Assembly (NCBI GenBank): GCA_902558885.1
Contig: CACEFQ010000011.1
Span: forward strand, 1 to 47,669
Reading direction: 5' to 3'
From: an uncultured SAR116 cluster alpha proteobacterium
Lineage (GTDB): Bacteria > Pseudomonadota > Alphaproteobacteria > Puniceispirillales > Marisalimonadaceae
DNA: 47,669 bases
A program made the position numbers and the translations under genes. The notes beneath the pieces were generated by a model. It was not told the DNA's origin. It was given only the letters and a program-made list of their open reading frames with translations, and made no database searches. Of this stretch, positions 29,422-38,175 are shown piece by piece (positions within the stretch are counted from its first letter, which is position 1; the number at the start of each line of letters is the position of its first letter).

Positions 29422-30162
29422 TTATATTGTTTTTAAAAACAATGATATACCTAAAATAATTAAAGTAATTAATATGCTTGTTCTAAATTGCTTTTGATTA
29501 ATTTTATCTCTTATCCTTGTTCCTATTTGTTGACCCAAAAAAGCAGGAATAATTAAAAATATACTTAATAAAAGATCTTCTTTTGTAGCAAAGCCATAAT
29601 ATATTAACGAACCATATAAAGGGAAAGAACCAATAAAATACATTGTTGAAACTGTTCTAACAAACTTTTCTTTTGGTAAATCTACAGCTACAATGTAAGC
29701 TAACATTGGTGGTCCATAAAATGTAGATAGACCACCTAATATTCCTGATCCAAAACCAATAATTGATGTAATTATTTTTTCATGAGTATTTTTTATATTA
29801 TTAATTTTAAATCCAAAACAATTAACTAATGCTGCAAAGATAATTGATAAAGCAATTATTTGAGTAATTGTATTTAGTTTTATTTCTAATATTAATCTTG
29901 CCCCAATGATGAGGCCGAATACAAGAAATAAAAACATTGGCAGGAACCTGAAACTGGAAATACCTTCCCTAAATTTTATTTGTAGAAAATTTGTTAAAAA
30001 AATTGGTGCGCATAAAAGAATCATGGCGGTGGTAGCAGGTATTGTAAACGCTATAATTGGGAGTGCAACCATTGGCATTCCAAAACCAAGAGTTCCTTTA
30101 ATAAGTCCTCCAGCTACAACAGCAAAAATTATTATCATTATTATTATTGGATCATTATACAT
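29422..30162 (-). CDS. TSUP (TauE/SafE) family permease, 246 aa
   Basis: Inner-membrane permease of the sulfite exporter TauE/SafE family, about eight hydrophobic segments. Same motif positions as the 4706 gene: GGLIKGTLGFGMPM near residue 18 and SGILGGLSTFYGPP near residue 139; the two proteins align throughout and are paralogues. Substrate unknown. Given the neighbours (hydroxyacid oxidase, dehydratase), organic anion transport is possible. The start is ATG; the nitroreductase gene diverges 84 bases away. Confidence 0.85.
   Translation of the reverse strand: MYNDPIIIMIIIFAVVAGGLIKGTLGFGMPMVALPIIAFTIPATTAMILLCAPIFLTNFLQIKFREGISSFRFLPMFLFLVFGLIIGARLILEIKLNTITQIIALSIIFAALVNCFGFKINNIKNTHEKIITSIIGFGSGILGGLSTFYGPPMLAYIVAVDLPKEKFVRTVSTMYFIGSFPLYGSLIYYGFATKEDLLLSIFLIIPAFLGQQIGTRIRDKINQKQFRTSILITLIILGISLFLKTI
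29426..29443. other. Perfect 18-base AT palindrome at a convergent junction
   Basis: ATTGTTTTTAAAAACAAT, perfectly symmetric, overlaps the last codons of the minus-strand TSUP gene, just after the YczE-like stop. It can fold into a 7-bp hairpin with a TTAA loop in either direction and may help end both transcripts; AT-rich chance is possible. Confidence 0.35.
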
Positions 30163-30246
30163 TGTATATCAAAAAAAAATGTGGCATTGATAATTACGTT
30201 TGTATTATTATACTTAACAAGTAAAGCTTTATTTTTGTTTAATTAA

Positions 30247-30822
30247 ATGAATAACTTGATAAATTTTCTTAAAACTAGAAGGTCTACAACAGCCAAAACT
30301 ATGATTTCAGGTCATATTAATGAAAGTGATCTAAATGACATCTTAGCATGCGGTATCAGAGTGCCTGATCATGGTGCTTTAAATCCTTGGTCTTTAACAG
30401 TTATAAAAGACAAAGCAAGATATAGGATAGGTAAAGAAATTTTAGCTCCTGAATATATTCTAAACAATCCTGAAGCTACAGAAGAAGAAATAGATTTTGA
30501 AAAAAACAGATTTTTAAGAGCTAGTGCTGTGATAGCAGTGTTATTTAAACCTGTTTCACATCCTAAAATACCATCATGGGAGATGGAACTATCTACTGGA
30601 GCAGTGTGTTCAAATATACTTGTTGCAGCCCAATCTTTAGGTTATGCCGCTCAGTGGTTAACAGAGTGGTATTCTTATAATGATAGAATGATAAAGGTAG
30701 TTGGTGGAAAGCCGGAAACTGATAAACTAGCTGGTTTTATTTACATTGGAGATAAAGAAAAAGAACCAGTTGAAAGAAGAAGACCTAAGACAGAAAACGT
30801 AATTAATTTTTTAATAGAATAA
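30247..30822 (+). CDS. Nitroreductase-family flavoprotein (YdjA-like), 191 aa
   Basis: FMN-binding NAD(P)H oxidoreductase of the minimal nitroreductase group. RRSTTAK near the N-terminus binds FMN phosphate, RVPDHGALNPW (residues 38-48) is the YdjA-like signature, then STGAVCSNILVAAQSLGYAAQW (residues about 118-139), and a C-terminal FIYIGDKEKEP. It is smaller than and not closely related to the deiodinase-like enzyme at 20856. The natural substrate is unknown. It converges on the dehydratase gene with a 2-base gap. Confidence 0.85.
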   Translation: MNNLINFLKTRRSTTAKTMISGHINESDLNDILACGIRVPDHGALNPWSLTVIKDKARYRIGKEILAPEYILNNPEATEEEIDFEKNRFLRASAVIAVLFKPVSHPKIPSWEMELSTGAVCSNILVAAQSLGYAAQWLTEWYSYNDRMIKVVGGKPETDKLAGFIYIGDKEKEPVERRRPKTENVINFLIE

Positions 30823-30824
30823 TT

Positions 30825-31808
30825 TTAAATTTCTTGTTGGTTTAGGCAATTTTCAAAAATATCTTTATCAACATTTCCACCAGATGCAATTACTAGAACA
30901 TTTTTATCTCTAATATCTATTTTTTTAAATATAGCAGCTGCTAGTGCAACAGCACCACCAGGTTCAAGAACAATCTTAAGATATTTAAATGCTGTGTTCA
31001 TTGCAATTAAAGCTTCTTTATCTGAAACTGACAAACCAGATGTTAGATTTAATTTGTTGATTTCAAAAGTAATTTTTCCTGGTTTATCAGCTAAAAGTGC
31101 ATCGCAAATAGAATTATGTTTCATAGAATTTGGAATTATAGAATTTTCTTTAAGTGATTTTTTGGTATCATCAAAATTTTCTGGTTCAACAGAATATATT
31201 TTAGCATTTTGAAATTTTTCTTTTATTGCTGTACTTATACCAGCAATAAGACCACCACCTCCGCAACAACATAAAACAATGTCTGGTGTAACATTTATTT
31301 CATTTAATTGTTCAATACATTCTATACCAGCAGTTCCTTGTCCAATTATGACTTTTTCGTCATCAAAAGGTGGAATAATTTTGGCATTTATATCCTTTGC
31401 TATTTTTTTTCCTATTTCTTCTCTATTTTCTTTATTCCTATCATACTTTATAATTGTTGCACCCCAAAAAGCTGTTCCATTTAATTTTGCCTTTGGAGAA
31501 TCTTCTGGCATTACAATTGTTGCTTGGCGACCCGTTATTTTCGATGCAGCAGCAACCGCTTGAGCATGATTGCCACTTGACCATGCTACAACTTTTTTAA
31601 TATCCGATGGAAGCTGGAGTATTGAATTCATAGCGCCTCTAAATTTAAATGCACCAATAGTCTGAAGATTTTCAGCTTTCAAAAAAATATTAGATTCTAA
31701 TTTTTCATTAATATATTTTGATTGTAAAATAGGTGTTCTTACGATTTTACCTTCTAACCTTTTAGATGCTTCTAAAATAGAATTGAATGTAACATTACTA
31801 TTTACCAT
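30825..31808 (-). CDS. Threonine/serine dehydratase-like PLP enzyme, 327 aa
   Basis: Fold-type II PLP enzyme that removes ammonia from hydroxy-amino acids. PLP lysine in GAFKFRGA (near residue 54), SSGNHAQ (near 78-84), the phosphate-cup GGGGLIAG (near 182-189), EPGGA near 282, and a final SGGNVD. The single domain of 327 residues without a C-terminal regulatory ACT domain points to a catabolic threonine/serine dehydratase or hydroxyaspartate ammonia-lyase rather than biosynthetic IlvA. Divergent from dapA (92 bases), convergent with the nitroreductase. Confidence 0.88.
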   Translation of the reverse strand: MVNSNVTFNSILEASKRLEGKIVRTPILQSKYINEKLESNIFLKAENLQTIGAFKFRGAMNSILQLPSDIKKVVAWSSGNHAQAVAAASKITGRQATIVMPEDSPKAKLNGTAFWGATIIKYDRNKENREEIGKKIAKDINAKIIPPFDDEKVIIGQGTAGIECIEQLNEINVTPDIVLCCCGGGGLIAGISTAIKEKFQNAKIYSVEPENFDDTKKSLKENSIIPNSMKHNSICDALLADKPGKITFEINKLNLTSGLSVSDKEALIAMNTAFKYLKIVLEPGGAVALAAAIFKKIDIRDKNVLVIASGGNVDKDIFENCLNQQEI

Positions 31809-31900
31809 TAATATTTTCCTAGATTATTTTATTCTATATCTTGTTAAATTTAAATGACATGAGTATGATAAACAAATCATTTTTTTTGACGAGGTTTTTT

Positions 31901-32776
31901 ATGTTATTTCATGGTTCATACACTGCTTTATTAACTCCATTTAAAGACAACAAAGTTGATTTTGATGCTTATAGAAAATTAATAGATTTTCAAATAGAAA
32001 ATGGAACAAATGGCTTAGTTCCAGTTGGAACAACTGGTGAGTCACCCACTTTATCACATGATGAACATAAAAAACTTGTAGAAGTATGTATAGAGCAGTC
32101 TAACGGAAGAGTTCCGGTTATAGCAGGTGCAGGTTCAAATTCTACGAATGAAGCTGTTGATTTTGTTAAACATGCTTGCTCAGCTGGTGCTGATGGTTTG
32201 TTAGTTGTTACGCCTTATTACAATAAACCTACTCAGTCAGGTTTAATGGCTCATTATAATGAACTTATTAAAAATTCTAGTAAGCCAATTATTATCTATG
32301 ATATACCAGGTCGTTCAGTAATAAAAATGAATGATTCTACCATGGCTAAACTAGCCGAAAATGATCTTATTGTAGGTGTAAAGGATGCAACTGCTGATCT
32401 GGCAAGGCCTACAAGATTGCAAAACATAATCGGTGAGGATTTTATTCAATTATCTGGTGAAGATGGAACGGCATTGGCTTATTTAGCTGCAGGAGGTCAC
32501 GGTTGTATATCTGTTACATCAAATATTGCTCCTAAATTACTTTCAAGGATGCATAATGCATGGAAACAAGGGGATGTTTTAACTGCTCAAGAAATTAATA
32601 AAAAACTTATGCCTTTACATGACGCATTATTTTATGAAACAAGCCCAGGTCCACTTAAATATGCAGCATCATTATTAGGGCTATGTTCTCCAGAGGCTAG
32701 ACTTCCAATTGTAGAAATTGAAGAAGTAAGTAAAAAAAATGTAAAAGATGCTCTTGGAAAAGCTGGATTATTATAA
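31901..32776 (+). CDS. dapA: 4-hydroxy-tetrahydrodipicolinate synthase, 291 aa
   Basis: Condenses pyruvate with aspartate semialdehyde, the first committed step of lysine and diaminopimelate synthesis. Numbered from ATG 31901, T44, T45, Y133, R138 and Schiff-base K161 all fall on the E. coli DapA positions; motifs PVGTTGE, TPYYNKP and GVKDAT. This start has GAGG six bases upstream; an in-frame ATG lies 20 codons earlier but adds a poorly conserved leader. Length 291 is the family norm. First gene of the smpB-folK-rpoZ run; smpB follows after 15 bases. Confidence 0.96.
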   Translation: MLFHGSYTALLTPFKDNKVDFDAYRKLIDFQIENGTNGLVPVGTTGESPTLSHDEHKKLVEVCIEQSNGRVPVIAGAGSNSTNEAVDFVKHACSAGADGLLVVTPYYNKPTQSGLMAHYNELIKNSSKPIIIYDIPGRSVIKMNDSTMAKLAENDLIVGVKDATADLARPTRLQNIIGEDFIQLSGEDGTALAYLAAGGHGCISVTSNIAPKLLSRMHNAWKQGDVLTAQEINKKLMPLHDALFYETSPGPLKYAASLLGLCSPEARLPIVEIEEVSKKNVKDALGKAGLL

Positions 32777-32791
32777 ATACTTGTGTTTTGA

Positions 32792-33277
32792 ATGAATAAA
32801 AAAAAAATAAACAAAGGTATTTCCCAAGGTAGAATTGCAGAAAATAGACGTGCTAAATTTGATTATTCAATCATTGATACTGTTGAAGCTGGTATTGTTT
32901 TGTTAGGTAGTGAAGTAAAAAGTTTAAGACTTGGTAGAGCTAGTATAAATGAATCATATGCAACCAATGAATTGGGACAAATTGTTTTAGTAAATTCTAA
33001 TATTCCAGAATACAATTTAGCTGCATCAGGTCAAAATCACGACCCTAAGAGAGTGAGGCGTCTTTTAGTACATAAAAAAGAAAGAGATAAAATTTTAGGA
33101 CAAATAAAGAAAGACGGATGTACTGTTGTTCCTTTAAGTTTGTATTTCAATAATAAAGGTTTGGCTAAAATATCTCTGGGAATTGCAGAAGGTAAAAAGA
33201 AAGCTGACAAAAGAGAAGTGATTAAAAAAAGAGATTGGGATAGAGAAAAACATAGAATATTAAAAAACAATAATTAA
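32792..33277 (+). CDS. smpB: SsrA-binding protein SmpB, 161 aa
   Basis: Binds tmRNA and brings it to stalled ribosomes for trans-translation. Family blocks: IAENRRAKFDYSIIDTVEAG near residue 15, LLGSEVKSLRLGRASINESY near 37, a central HDPKRVRRLLVHKKE near 82-96, and the basic C-terminal tail KKKADKREVIKKRDWDREK. Length is normal (150-165). No tmRNA gene (ssrA) is visible in the window. Downstream of dapA by 15 bases, as usual in Alphaproteobacteria. Confidence 0.96.
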   Translation: MNKKKINKGISQGRIAENRRAKFDYSIIDTVEAGIVLLGSEVKSLRLGRASINESYATNELGQIVLVNSNIPEYNLAASGQNHDPKRVRRLLVHKKERDKILGQIKKDGCTVVPLSLYFNNKGLAKISLGIAEGKKKADKREVIKKRDWDREKHRILKNNN

Positions 33278-33315
33278 CTATTGTATTTTTAGACAATAAA
33301 CCTCTATATCAACCT

Positions 33316-33834
33316 ATGCAAAATCAAAAAATAATAATCGGTGTTGGTGGAAATATAAAGTCTGAGGATGGTAGTCATCCAATTAAGGTTGGTATTAAGG
33401 CAATTAGTTATTTCAAAGATTACTCAATTAAAGTTACTGATCAGTCAAGCTGGTACGAAACTGAACCAATTCCTAAAAGTGAACAGCCAAATTTTTTTAA
33501 TTGTATTGTTTTTGCAAATACAATTTTAAATGAGTTAGATGTTTTAAAGTCATTGCATCAAATAGAATACAAGCTAGGTAGAAGAAGAAGAACCATAAAT
33601 GAATCTAGGGTAATTGATTTAGATCTTATTGATTACTCAAATAAAGTATTAAGAAATAAAGAAATTGTTGTTCCTCACCCAAGGGCTCATCAAAGAAGAT
33701 TTGTAATGGAACCATTAGCTGAATTAGACAAAAACTGGGTTCATCCATTTTTTAAAATAAAAATTAATAAAATTTTAAAAAATTTAGATAATCAAAATAT
33801 TAAAATTTTTAATGAAAAAGAAATTTTAGTTTGA
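33316..33834 (+). CDS. folK: Folate biosynthesis pyrophosphokinase FolK, 172 aa
   Basis: 6-hydroxymethyl-7,8-dihydropterin pyrophosphokinase: transfers pyrophosphate from ATP to the pterin before the dihydropteroate synthase step. Signatures: YETEPIPKSEQPNFFNC, LGRRRRTINESRVIDLDLI with Mg-binding Asp residues, and PHPRAHQRRFVMEPLAEL. ATG start. Between smpB (38 bases) and rpoZ (54 bases). Confidence 0.94.
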   Translation: MQNQKIIIGVGGNIKSEDGSHPIKVGIKAISYFKDYSIKVTDQSSWYETEPIPKSEQPNFFNCIVFANTILNELDVLKSLHQIEYKLGRRRRTINESRVIDLDLIDYSNKVLRNKEIVVPHPRAHQRRFVMEPLAELDKNWVHPFFKIKINKILKNLDNQNIKIFNEKEILV

Positions 33835-33888
33835 TTTTTTATCATATATTATTTAATTAGATCATAATTAATTAGGAGATATTATGAC

Positions 33889-34290
33889 ATGGCTCGTGTA
33901 ACTGTTGAAGATTGTGTAAAAAAGATACCTAACAGATTTGATCTTGTTATAGCTGCTGCACAACGCTCTAGAGAAATTTCAAATGGAATTGCGATAGAGG
34001 TTGACAGAGATAATGATAAAAATCCAGTTGTATCATTGCGTGAAATTGCTTCAGAAGCTGTTGATGCTGAAAGTTTGCAAGAAAGATTTATACGTTCTAT
34101 GCAGAAAAATTTAAATAAAGAAGATAATAATATTGAAGAAGAAGCATCATTAGAAGAGGAATTTGCTGCTTACTTAAATGAATCAAAGTCAGAAACAATT
34201 GCCAATGAAGATATTATTTTCAATCAAACTAGACAAGAAGAAGGATCTTTTGAAGATATCTCAGAAGAAATGATTAAAAACGAAGATTAA
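33889..34290 (+). CDS. rpoZ: RNA polymerase omega subunit, 133 aa
   Basis: Small RNAP subunit that assists beta-prime assembly and, in many bacteria, ppGpp binding. [24 protein letters not shown] and the SLREIA(S/E) block are typical; the acidic tail after residue 70 is long and Glu-rich, common in Alphaproteobacteria. An upstream ATG at 33884 in another frame reads only MTWLV then stops, and it sits closer to the ribosome site AGGAG than the true start at 33889. Directly followed by rsh, the usual pair. Confidence 0.93.
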   Translation: MARVTVEDCVKKIPNRFDLVIAAAQRSREISNGIAIEVDRDNDKNPVVSLREIASEAVDAESLQERFIRSMQKNLNKEDNNIEEEASLEEEFAAYLNESKSETIANEDIIFNQTRQEEGSFEDISEEMIKNED

Positions 34291-34353
34291 AAATTTTTAA
34301 ATAGTTAATTTTTTAATATAGATAAGTCAATTTTTATAATATAATATTATGTG

Positions 34354-36471
34354 ATGATTATAACAGCATCGCAACTTTATAAAAAAATATCCAAATATGA
34401 TAGCTTTGTTAAATATGAAGTTATTAATAAAGCTTATAATTTATCAAAAAAAGCACATACTAATCAATTTCGAGGCAGTGGCGAGCCTTACTTTACTCAT
34501 CCTCTAGCTGTAGCAGACTTTTTAGTTGATATGAAATTAGATTTATCCACAATTATTACAGCACTTCTTCATGATGTTGTTGAGGATAGTGAATTTACTC
34601 TAAAAAATATAGAAGATGAATTTGGATCTGAAATTTCAAAACTTGTTGACGGAGTAACTAAACTATCTAAGTTAGATTTAAAATTTGGATTTGCTCAAGC
34701 TGAAAATTTTAGAAAACTTTTGTTAGCATCTTCGGATGACATTAGGGTTTTATTAGTGAAATTAGCTGATAGATTACATAATATTAGAACTATTGATGGC
34801 ATCAAAAACTATACAAAAAGGTCAAAAATTTGTTTTGAAACCTTAGAGATTTTTGCTCCATTGGCAGAGCGCTTAGGAATTAATGCTATTCAAAGGGAAT
34901 TAGAAGATAGATGTTTTGCTGTCTTAAAACCAGAAACCCGTGACTCGATTTTAAAGCGTTTAAAATTAATATATTCTCAAGATGAATTGAATATCCCATA
35001 CATTACAAATGAAATTGAAAATCTTTTAAAAAAAAACAAAATCAAATGTTTTATAAAAGGTAGAATTAAAAGTAGTTATTCAATTTGGAAAAAAATGCAA
35101 TATAAAAATTTAAGTATGGATCAATTATCTGATATAATGGCATTCAGAGTTATAGTTGATGATGTTCCTAGTTGTTATAAAAGTCTTGGATTATTGCATC
35201 AAGAATATACTGCAATAATGGGACGTTTTAAGGACTACATTTCTGCTCCGAAAAGAAATGGTTATCAATCACTTCATTCAAGCTTAATTGGACCCAAGAA
35301 AACAAGAATAGAAGTACAAATAAGAACTTCAATTATGAATGAATTTGCTCTTAATGGAGTTGCTGCACATTGGATTTACAAAGAGGGCGCCAAATGGTCT
35401 GAAGGTATAAAGTATAAGTGGGTTAGAGAATTAATTCAAATTATCGAGGAAAGTAATGAGCCAGAAGAATTTTTAGAAAACACTAAATTAGAAATGTATA
35501 ATGACCAAATTTTTTGTTTTACCCCAAAGGGAAATTTAATAATTTTACCAAAAGGAGCAAATGCAATCGACTTTTCATACGCTGTTCATTCTGAAATTGG
35601 CAATGCCGCAGTTGGTGCAAAAATAAATAATAAGAATAGATTGATAACGACAGAAATTAAAAATGGTGATCAAGTAGAAATTTTAACTTCCAAAAGTGGG
35701 TTTCCAGATCCAAATTGGATAGAAAGCTGTATTACTGGTAAGGCTAAATCAGCAATAAAAAGATTTATAAGACATAGAGAAATAAAGGAATTTTTGCAAT
35801 TAGGAACCGCATTGCTTCAAAAAGAATTTAGACAACAAAATAAAAGAATGCACGAAAAAAGTTTGATTAAAGTAATTAATGAATTTGATCTTTCTGACTT
35901 AGAAGAATTACTTATAGAAATTGGAAAAGGAAATATAAAATCCAGAGATGTTTTAAATTTCTTGTATCCAGAAAAAGAAAATTCAAAAAAAAAATTGCCA
36001 ATTTTAAAAAAACCTCACTTAAAAGAAAGTATGAAAATCAAAGGTGTGATCTCTGGGATGGCAATACATTATGCACATTGTTGTCATCCACTTCCGGGTG
36101 AGCGTATTGTAGGGATTGTAACTACTGGCAAAGGGATTACCGTTCATGCTTTAGATTGTTTTGCTTTAGAAAAATTCAATGATATGCCTGAGGTGTGGCT
36201 TGAAATATCCTGGGACAGAGATGGAGAATCTTTTCATAAAGGTAGTCTGGTGACAGTTTTGTCAAATGAACCTGGAAGCTTAGCAGATGTTACTAAAATA
36301 ATAAGTTTAAATGATGGAAATATATCAAACATTCAAGTGGTTTCAAGAGATTTAGATTTTTATAAATTTAATATTGATCTAGAAGTTAGAAACTTGAGTC
36401 ATTTAAATCAAGTGATTGCAGCAATAAGATTGTCTCATTTTGTAGAGAGTGTAGAAAGAGGTAAGGATTAA
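34354..36471 (+). CDS. rsh: Bifunctional (p)ppGpp synthase/hydrolase Rsh, 705 aa
   Basis: RelA/SpoT homologue, the single long stringent-response enzyme of Alphaproteobacteria. HD hydrolase domain with LLHDVVED (H73-D74) intact, so hydrolysis is expected; synthetase domain with AFRVIVDD, NGYQSLHSSL and EVQIRT; TGS domain near 370-440 (GNLIILPKGANAIDFSYAVH); zinc-finger-like HYAHCCHPLPG near 565-575; C-terminal ACT domain. ATG 34354 chosen over GTG 34351. Length matches the family. Lies after rpoZ and directly before the DUF2062 gene. Confidence 0.95.
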   Translation: MIITASQLYKKISKYDSFVKYEVINKAYNLSKKAHTNQFRGSGEPYFTHPLAVADFLVDMKLDLSTIITALLHDVVEDSEFTLKNIEDEFGSEISKLVDGVTKLSKLDLKFGFAQAENFRKLLLASSDDIRVLLVKLADRLHNIRTIDGIKNYTKRSKICFETLEIFAPLAERLGINAIQRELEDRCFAVLKPETRDSILKRLKLIYSQDELNIPYITNEIENLLKKNKIKCFIKGRIKSSYSIWKKMQYKNLSMDQLSDIMAFRVIVDDVPSCYKSLGLLHQEYTAIMGRFKDYISAPKRNGYQSLHSSLIGPKKTRIEVQIRTSIMNEFALNGVAAHWIYKEGAKWSEGIKYKWVRELIQIIEESNEPEEFLENTKLEMYNDQIFCFTPKGNLIILPKGANAIDFSYAVHSEIGNAAVGAKINNKNRLITTEIKNGDQVEILTSKSGFPDPNWIESCITGKAKSAIKRFIRHREIKEFLQLGTALLQKEFRQQNKRMHEKSLIKVINEFDLSDLEELLIEIGKGNIKSRDVLNFLYPEKENSKKKLPILKKPHLKESMKIKGVISGMAIHYAHCCHPLPGERIVGIVTTGKGITVHALDCFALEKFNDMPEVWLEISWDRDGESFHKGSLVTVLSNEPGSLADVTKIISLNDGNISNIQVVSRDLDFYKFNIDLEVRNLSHLNQVIAAIRLSHFVESVERGKD

Positions 36472-36982
36472 GTGGAGTATTCATATAATTAATTTTAATT
36501 CATATTACAGAAACTTAGCAACTAAAGTTATTAGAGTTATATCTTATTATAAATTAAGATTAGCTCGTTTACCTGATACTAATTATGCTATCTCTTCAGG
36601 CTTTGCATGTGGGGCAATGGTTTCTTTTACACCACTTCTCGGATTTCATTTTCTTTTAGCTGTAATTTTGGCTTATTTCATAAGGGGTAATTTTATAGCA
36701 GCATTAATTGGAACAGTAGTTGGAAACCCTATAACTTTTCCGTTTATTTGGGGATTGATATATAAAGTTGGCACTTTTGTTACAAATATTAAGCTAGATA
36801 AAAAAACTCATGAAATAAATTTAGATATGATTGTAAACCAAACTTATGAAATCTTTTTTCCAATGCTTGTAGGCGGTATTATTATCGCACCGTTGGTTTG
36901 GGTAACAACCTACTATGTTATTTATAGTTTTATTGCTTCGTATAAAAAAAGAAAAAATAAAAAAAACAAAAGGTTATTTTAA
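36467..36982 (+). CDS. DUF2062 membrane protein with no canonical start codon
   Basis: Two-helix inner-membrane DUF2062 protein: GAMVSFTPLLGFHFLLAV, RGNFIAALIGTVVGNPITFP and a basic C-terminal tail. The family-conserved stretch before the first ATG (36617) is still present in frame (YYKLRLARLPDT, then NYAISSGFACG), so the protein must begin earlier. Upstream, back to a TAG at 36452-36454, there is no ATG, GTG or TTG in frame. Candidates are ATT at 36467 (AGAGG about 6 bases before, overlapping the rsh end) or ATT at 36479. Alternatively a one-base indel has split it from the GTG at 36472. The boundary given is the longest reading. Its TAA overlaps the pdxJ ATG. Confidence 0.7.
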   Translation: MKWSIHIINFNSYYRNLATKVIRVISYYKLRLARLPDTNYAISSGFACGAMVSFTPLLGFHFLLAVILAYFIRGNFIAALIGTVVGNPITFPFIWGLIYKVGTFVTNIKLDKKTHEINLDMIVNQTYEIFFPMLVGGIIIAPLVWVTTYYVIYSFIASYKKRKNKKNKRLF

Positions 36983-37719
36983 TGAAAAGATATGTTAGAT
37001 TAGGCATTAATATTGACCATGTTGCTACATTGAGAAATGCTCGTGGTGAAAATTATCCAGAAGTTACAAAAGCTGCTAGGATTGTTGAAAAATCTGGTGC
37101 TGATTTAGTAACTGTGCACGTAAGAGAAGATAGGAGACATATTAACGAAAAAGATTTAGGTGATATTTTGAATGTTATTAATATTCCTGTTAATCTAGAA
37201 ATTGCAGCAAATTCAGAAATGGCCAAGATTGCAATTCAATATAAGCCTAAAAGCGTATGCTTTGTTCCAGAAAAGCGACAAGAAATTACTACAGAAGGTG
37301 GTTTAGATGTAATAAATAATTTTGATAAATTAAAAAAAATTCTTAAATTATTCTCTAATAATAATATAAACGTAGCTATATTCATCGATCCAGATAAAGA
37401 TCAATTGATTGCTACTCAAAAATTAGGTGTAAAATCAATCGAGTTTCATACCGGTAGTTACGCAAATGCCTTTATGAAAAAAAATAATGTTGAATTAGAA
37501 TTAAAAAAAATTACTGAAAGCACTGCTTTTGCTAAAAAGATGGGTTTGATTTGTCATGCAGGTCATGGTTTAACCTATGATAATGTTAGTTCAATTGTAT
37601 CGATAAATGATATTGTTGAATTGAATATAGGACATTTTATAATAGCTAATTCTATTTTTGATGGGTTAGAAAATTCAATATTAAAAATGCGTAAAATAAT
37701 TTCAGAAACGATTAAATGA
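36982..37719 (+). CDS. pdxJ: Pyridoxine 5-phosphate synthase PdxJ, 245 aa
   Basis: Closes the pyridoxine ring from 3-amino-1-hydroxyacetone phosphate and deoxyxylulose phosphate (DXP-dependent vitamin B6 route). Signature RLGINIDHVATLRNARG at residues 6-22, VHVREDRRHI near 45-54, CFVPEKRQEITTEGG, then HAGHGLTYDN. ATG overlaps the DUF2062 stop (TAATG) and its end overlaps acpS (ATGA), so the three genes are one translational unit. Normal length. Confidence 0.96.
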   Translation: MKRYVRLGINIDHVATLRNARGENYPEVTKAARIVEKSGADLVTVHVREDRRHINEKDLGDILNVINIPVNLEIAANSEMAKIAIQYKPKSVCFVPEKRQEITTEGGLDVINNFDKLKKILKLFSNNNINVAIFIDPDKDQLIATQKLGVKSIEFHTGSYANAFMKKNNVELELKKITESTAFAKKMGLICHAGHGLTYDNVSSIVSINDIVELNIGHFIIANSIFDGLENSILKMRKIISETIK

Positions 37720-38123
37720 TTATTGGAATTGGAACAGATATACTGAATTTAGAAAGACTCAACAAAATTATAAATAAATATGATCAAAAATTTATTTATC
37801 GTATTTATGGGAAGAATGAGATTCAAATTTCAGAGAGTAAATTAAATAACTCAATAAATTATTTTGGAAAAAGGTTTTCAGCCAAAGAAGCAACTTGGAA
37901 AGCCTTAAGTCCTACTAGAGGTGACGGACTATTTTTTCGAGAAATCGAAATTTTAAATGACATCAATGGTAGACCATATTTATTTTTTTCAGGTAAAACA
38001 AAACAATTTATTGAAAAAAAAGAGAAAAATTTAAAAGCTAAATTAAAATTTGATATTTCTCTGTCAGATGATGCTCCATTTGTTATTACTTTTGTTGTGA
38101 TTTCACTTGCTCCTTATGTTTAG
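37716..38123 (+). CDS. acpS: Holo-acyl carrier protein synthase, 135 aa
   Basis: Attaches 4-phosphopantetheine from CoA to acyl carrier protein. MIIGIGTDILNLERL with metal-binding Asp (residue 8) and FSAKEATWKAL with the Glu and Lys of the active site near 54-64. The C-terminal strands end FDISLSDDAPFVITFVV. The start overlaps the pdxJ stop by four bases. Normal length (about 125-135). A 52-base spacer precedes lepB. Confidence 0.95.
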   Translation: MIIGIGTDILNLERLNKIINKYDQKFIYRIYGKNEIQISESKLNNSINYFGKRFSAKEATWKALSPTRGDGLFFREIEILNDINGRPYLFFSGKTKQFIEKKEKNLKAKLKFDISLSDDAPFVITFVVISLAPYV

Positions 38124-38175
38124 CTATTGCATAAAGTAAATTATTTAAATAACCCATACCTTTGGAGTATATTTT

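Noticed and set aside
29426-29443. Palindrome at the YczE/TSUP junction as a protein-binding operator
   Set aside because: It sits at the 3-prime ends of two convergent genes, where a terminator or chance AT symmetry is more plausible.
31841-31900. Longer start for dapA, 20 codons upstream
   Set aside because: The extra residues are not DapA-like, while ATG 31901 has GAGG at a good distance and places catalytic residues on the E. coli numbering.
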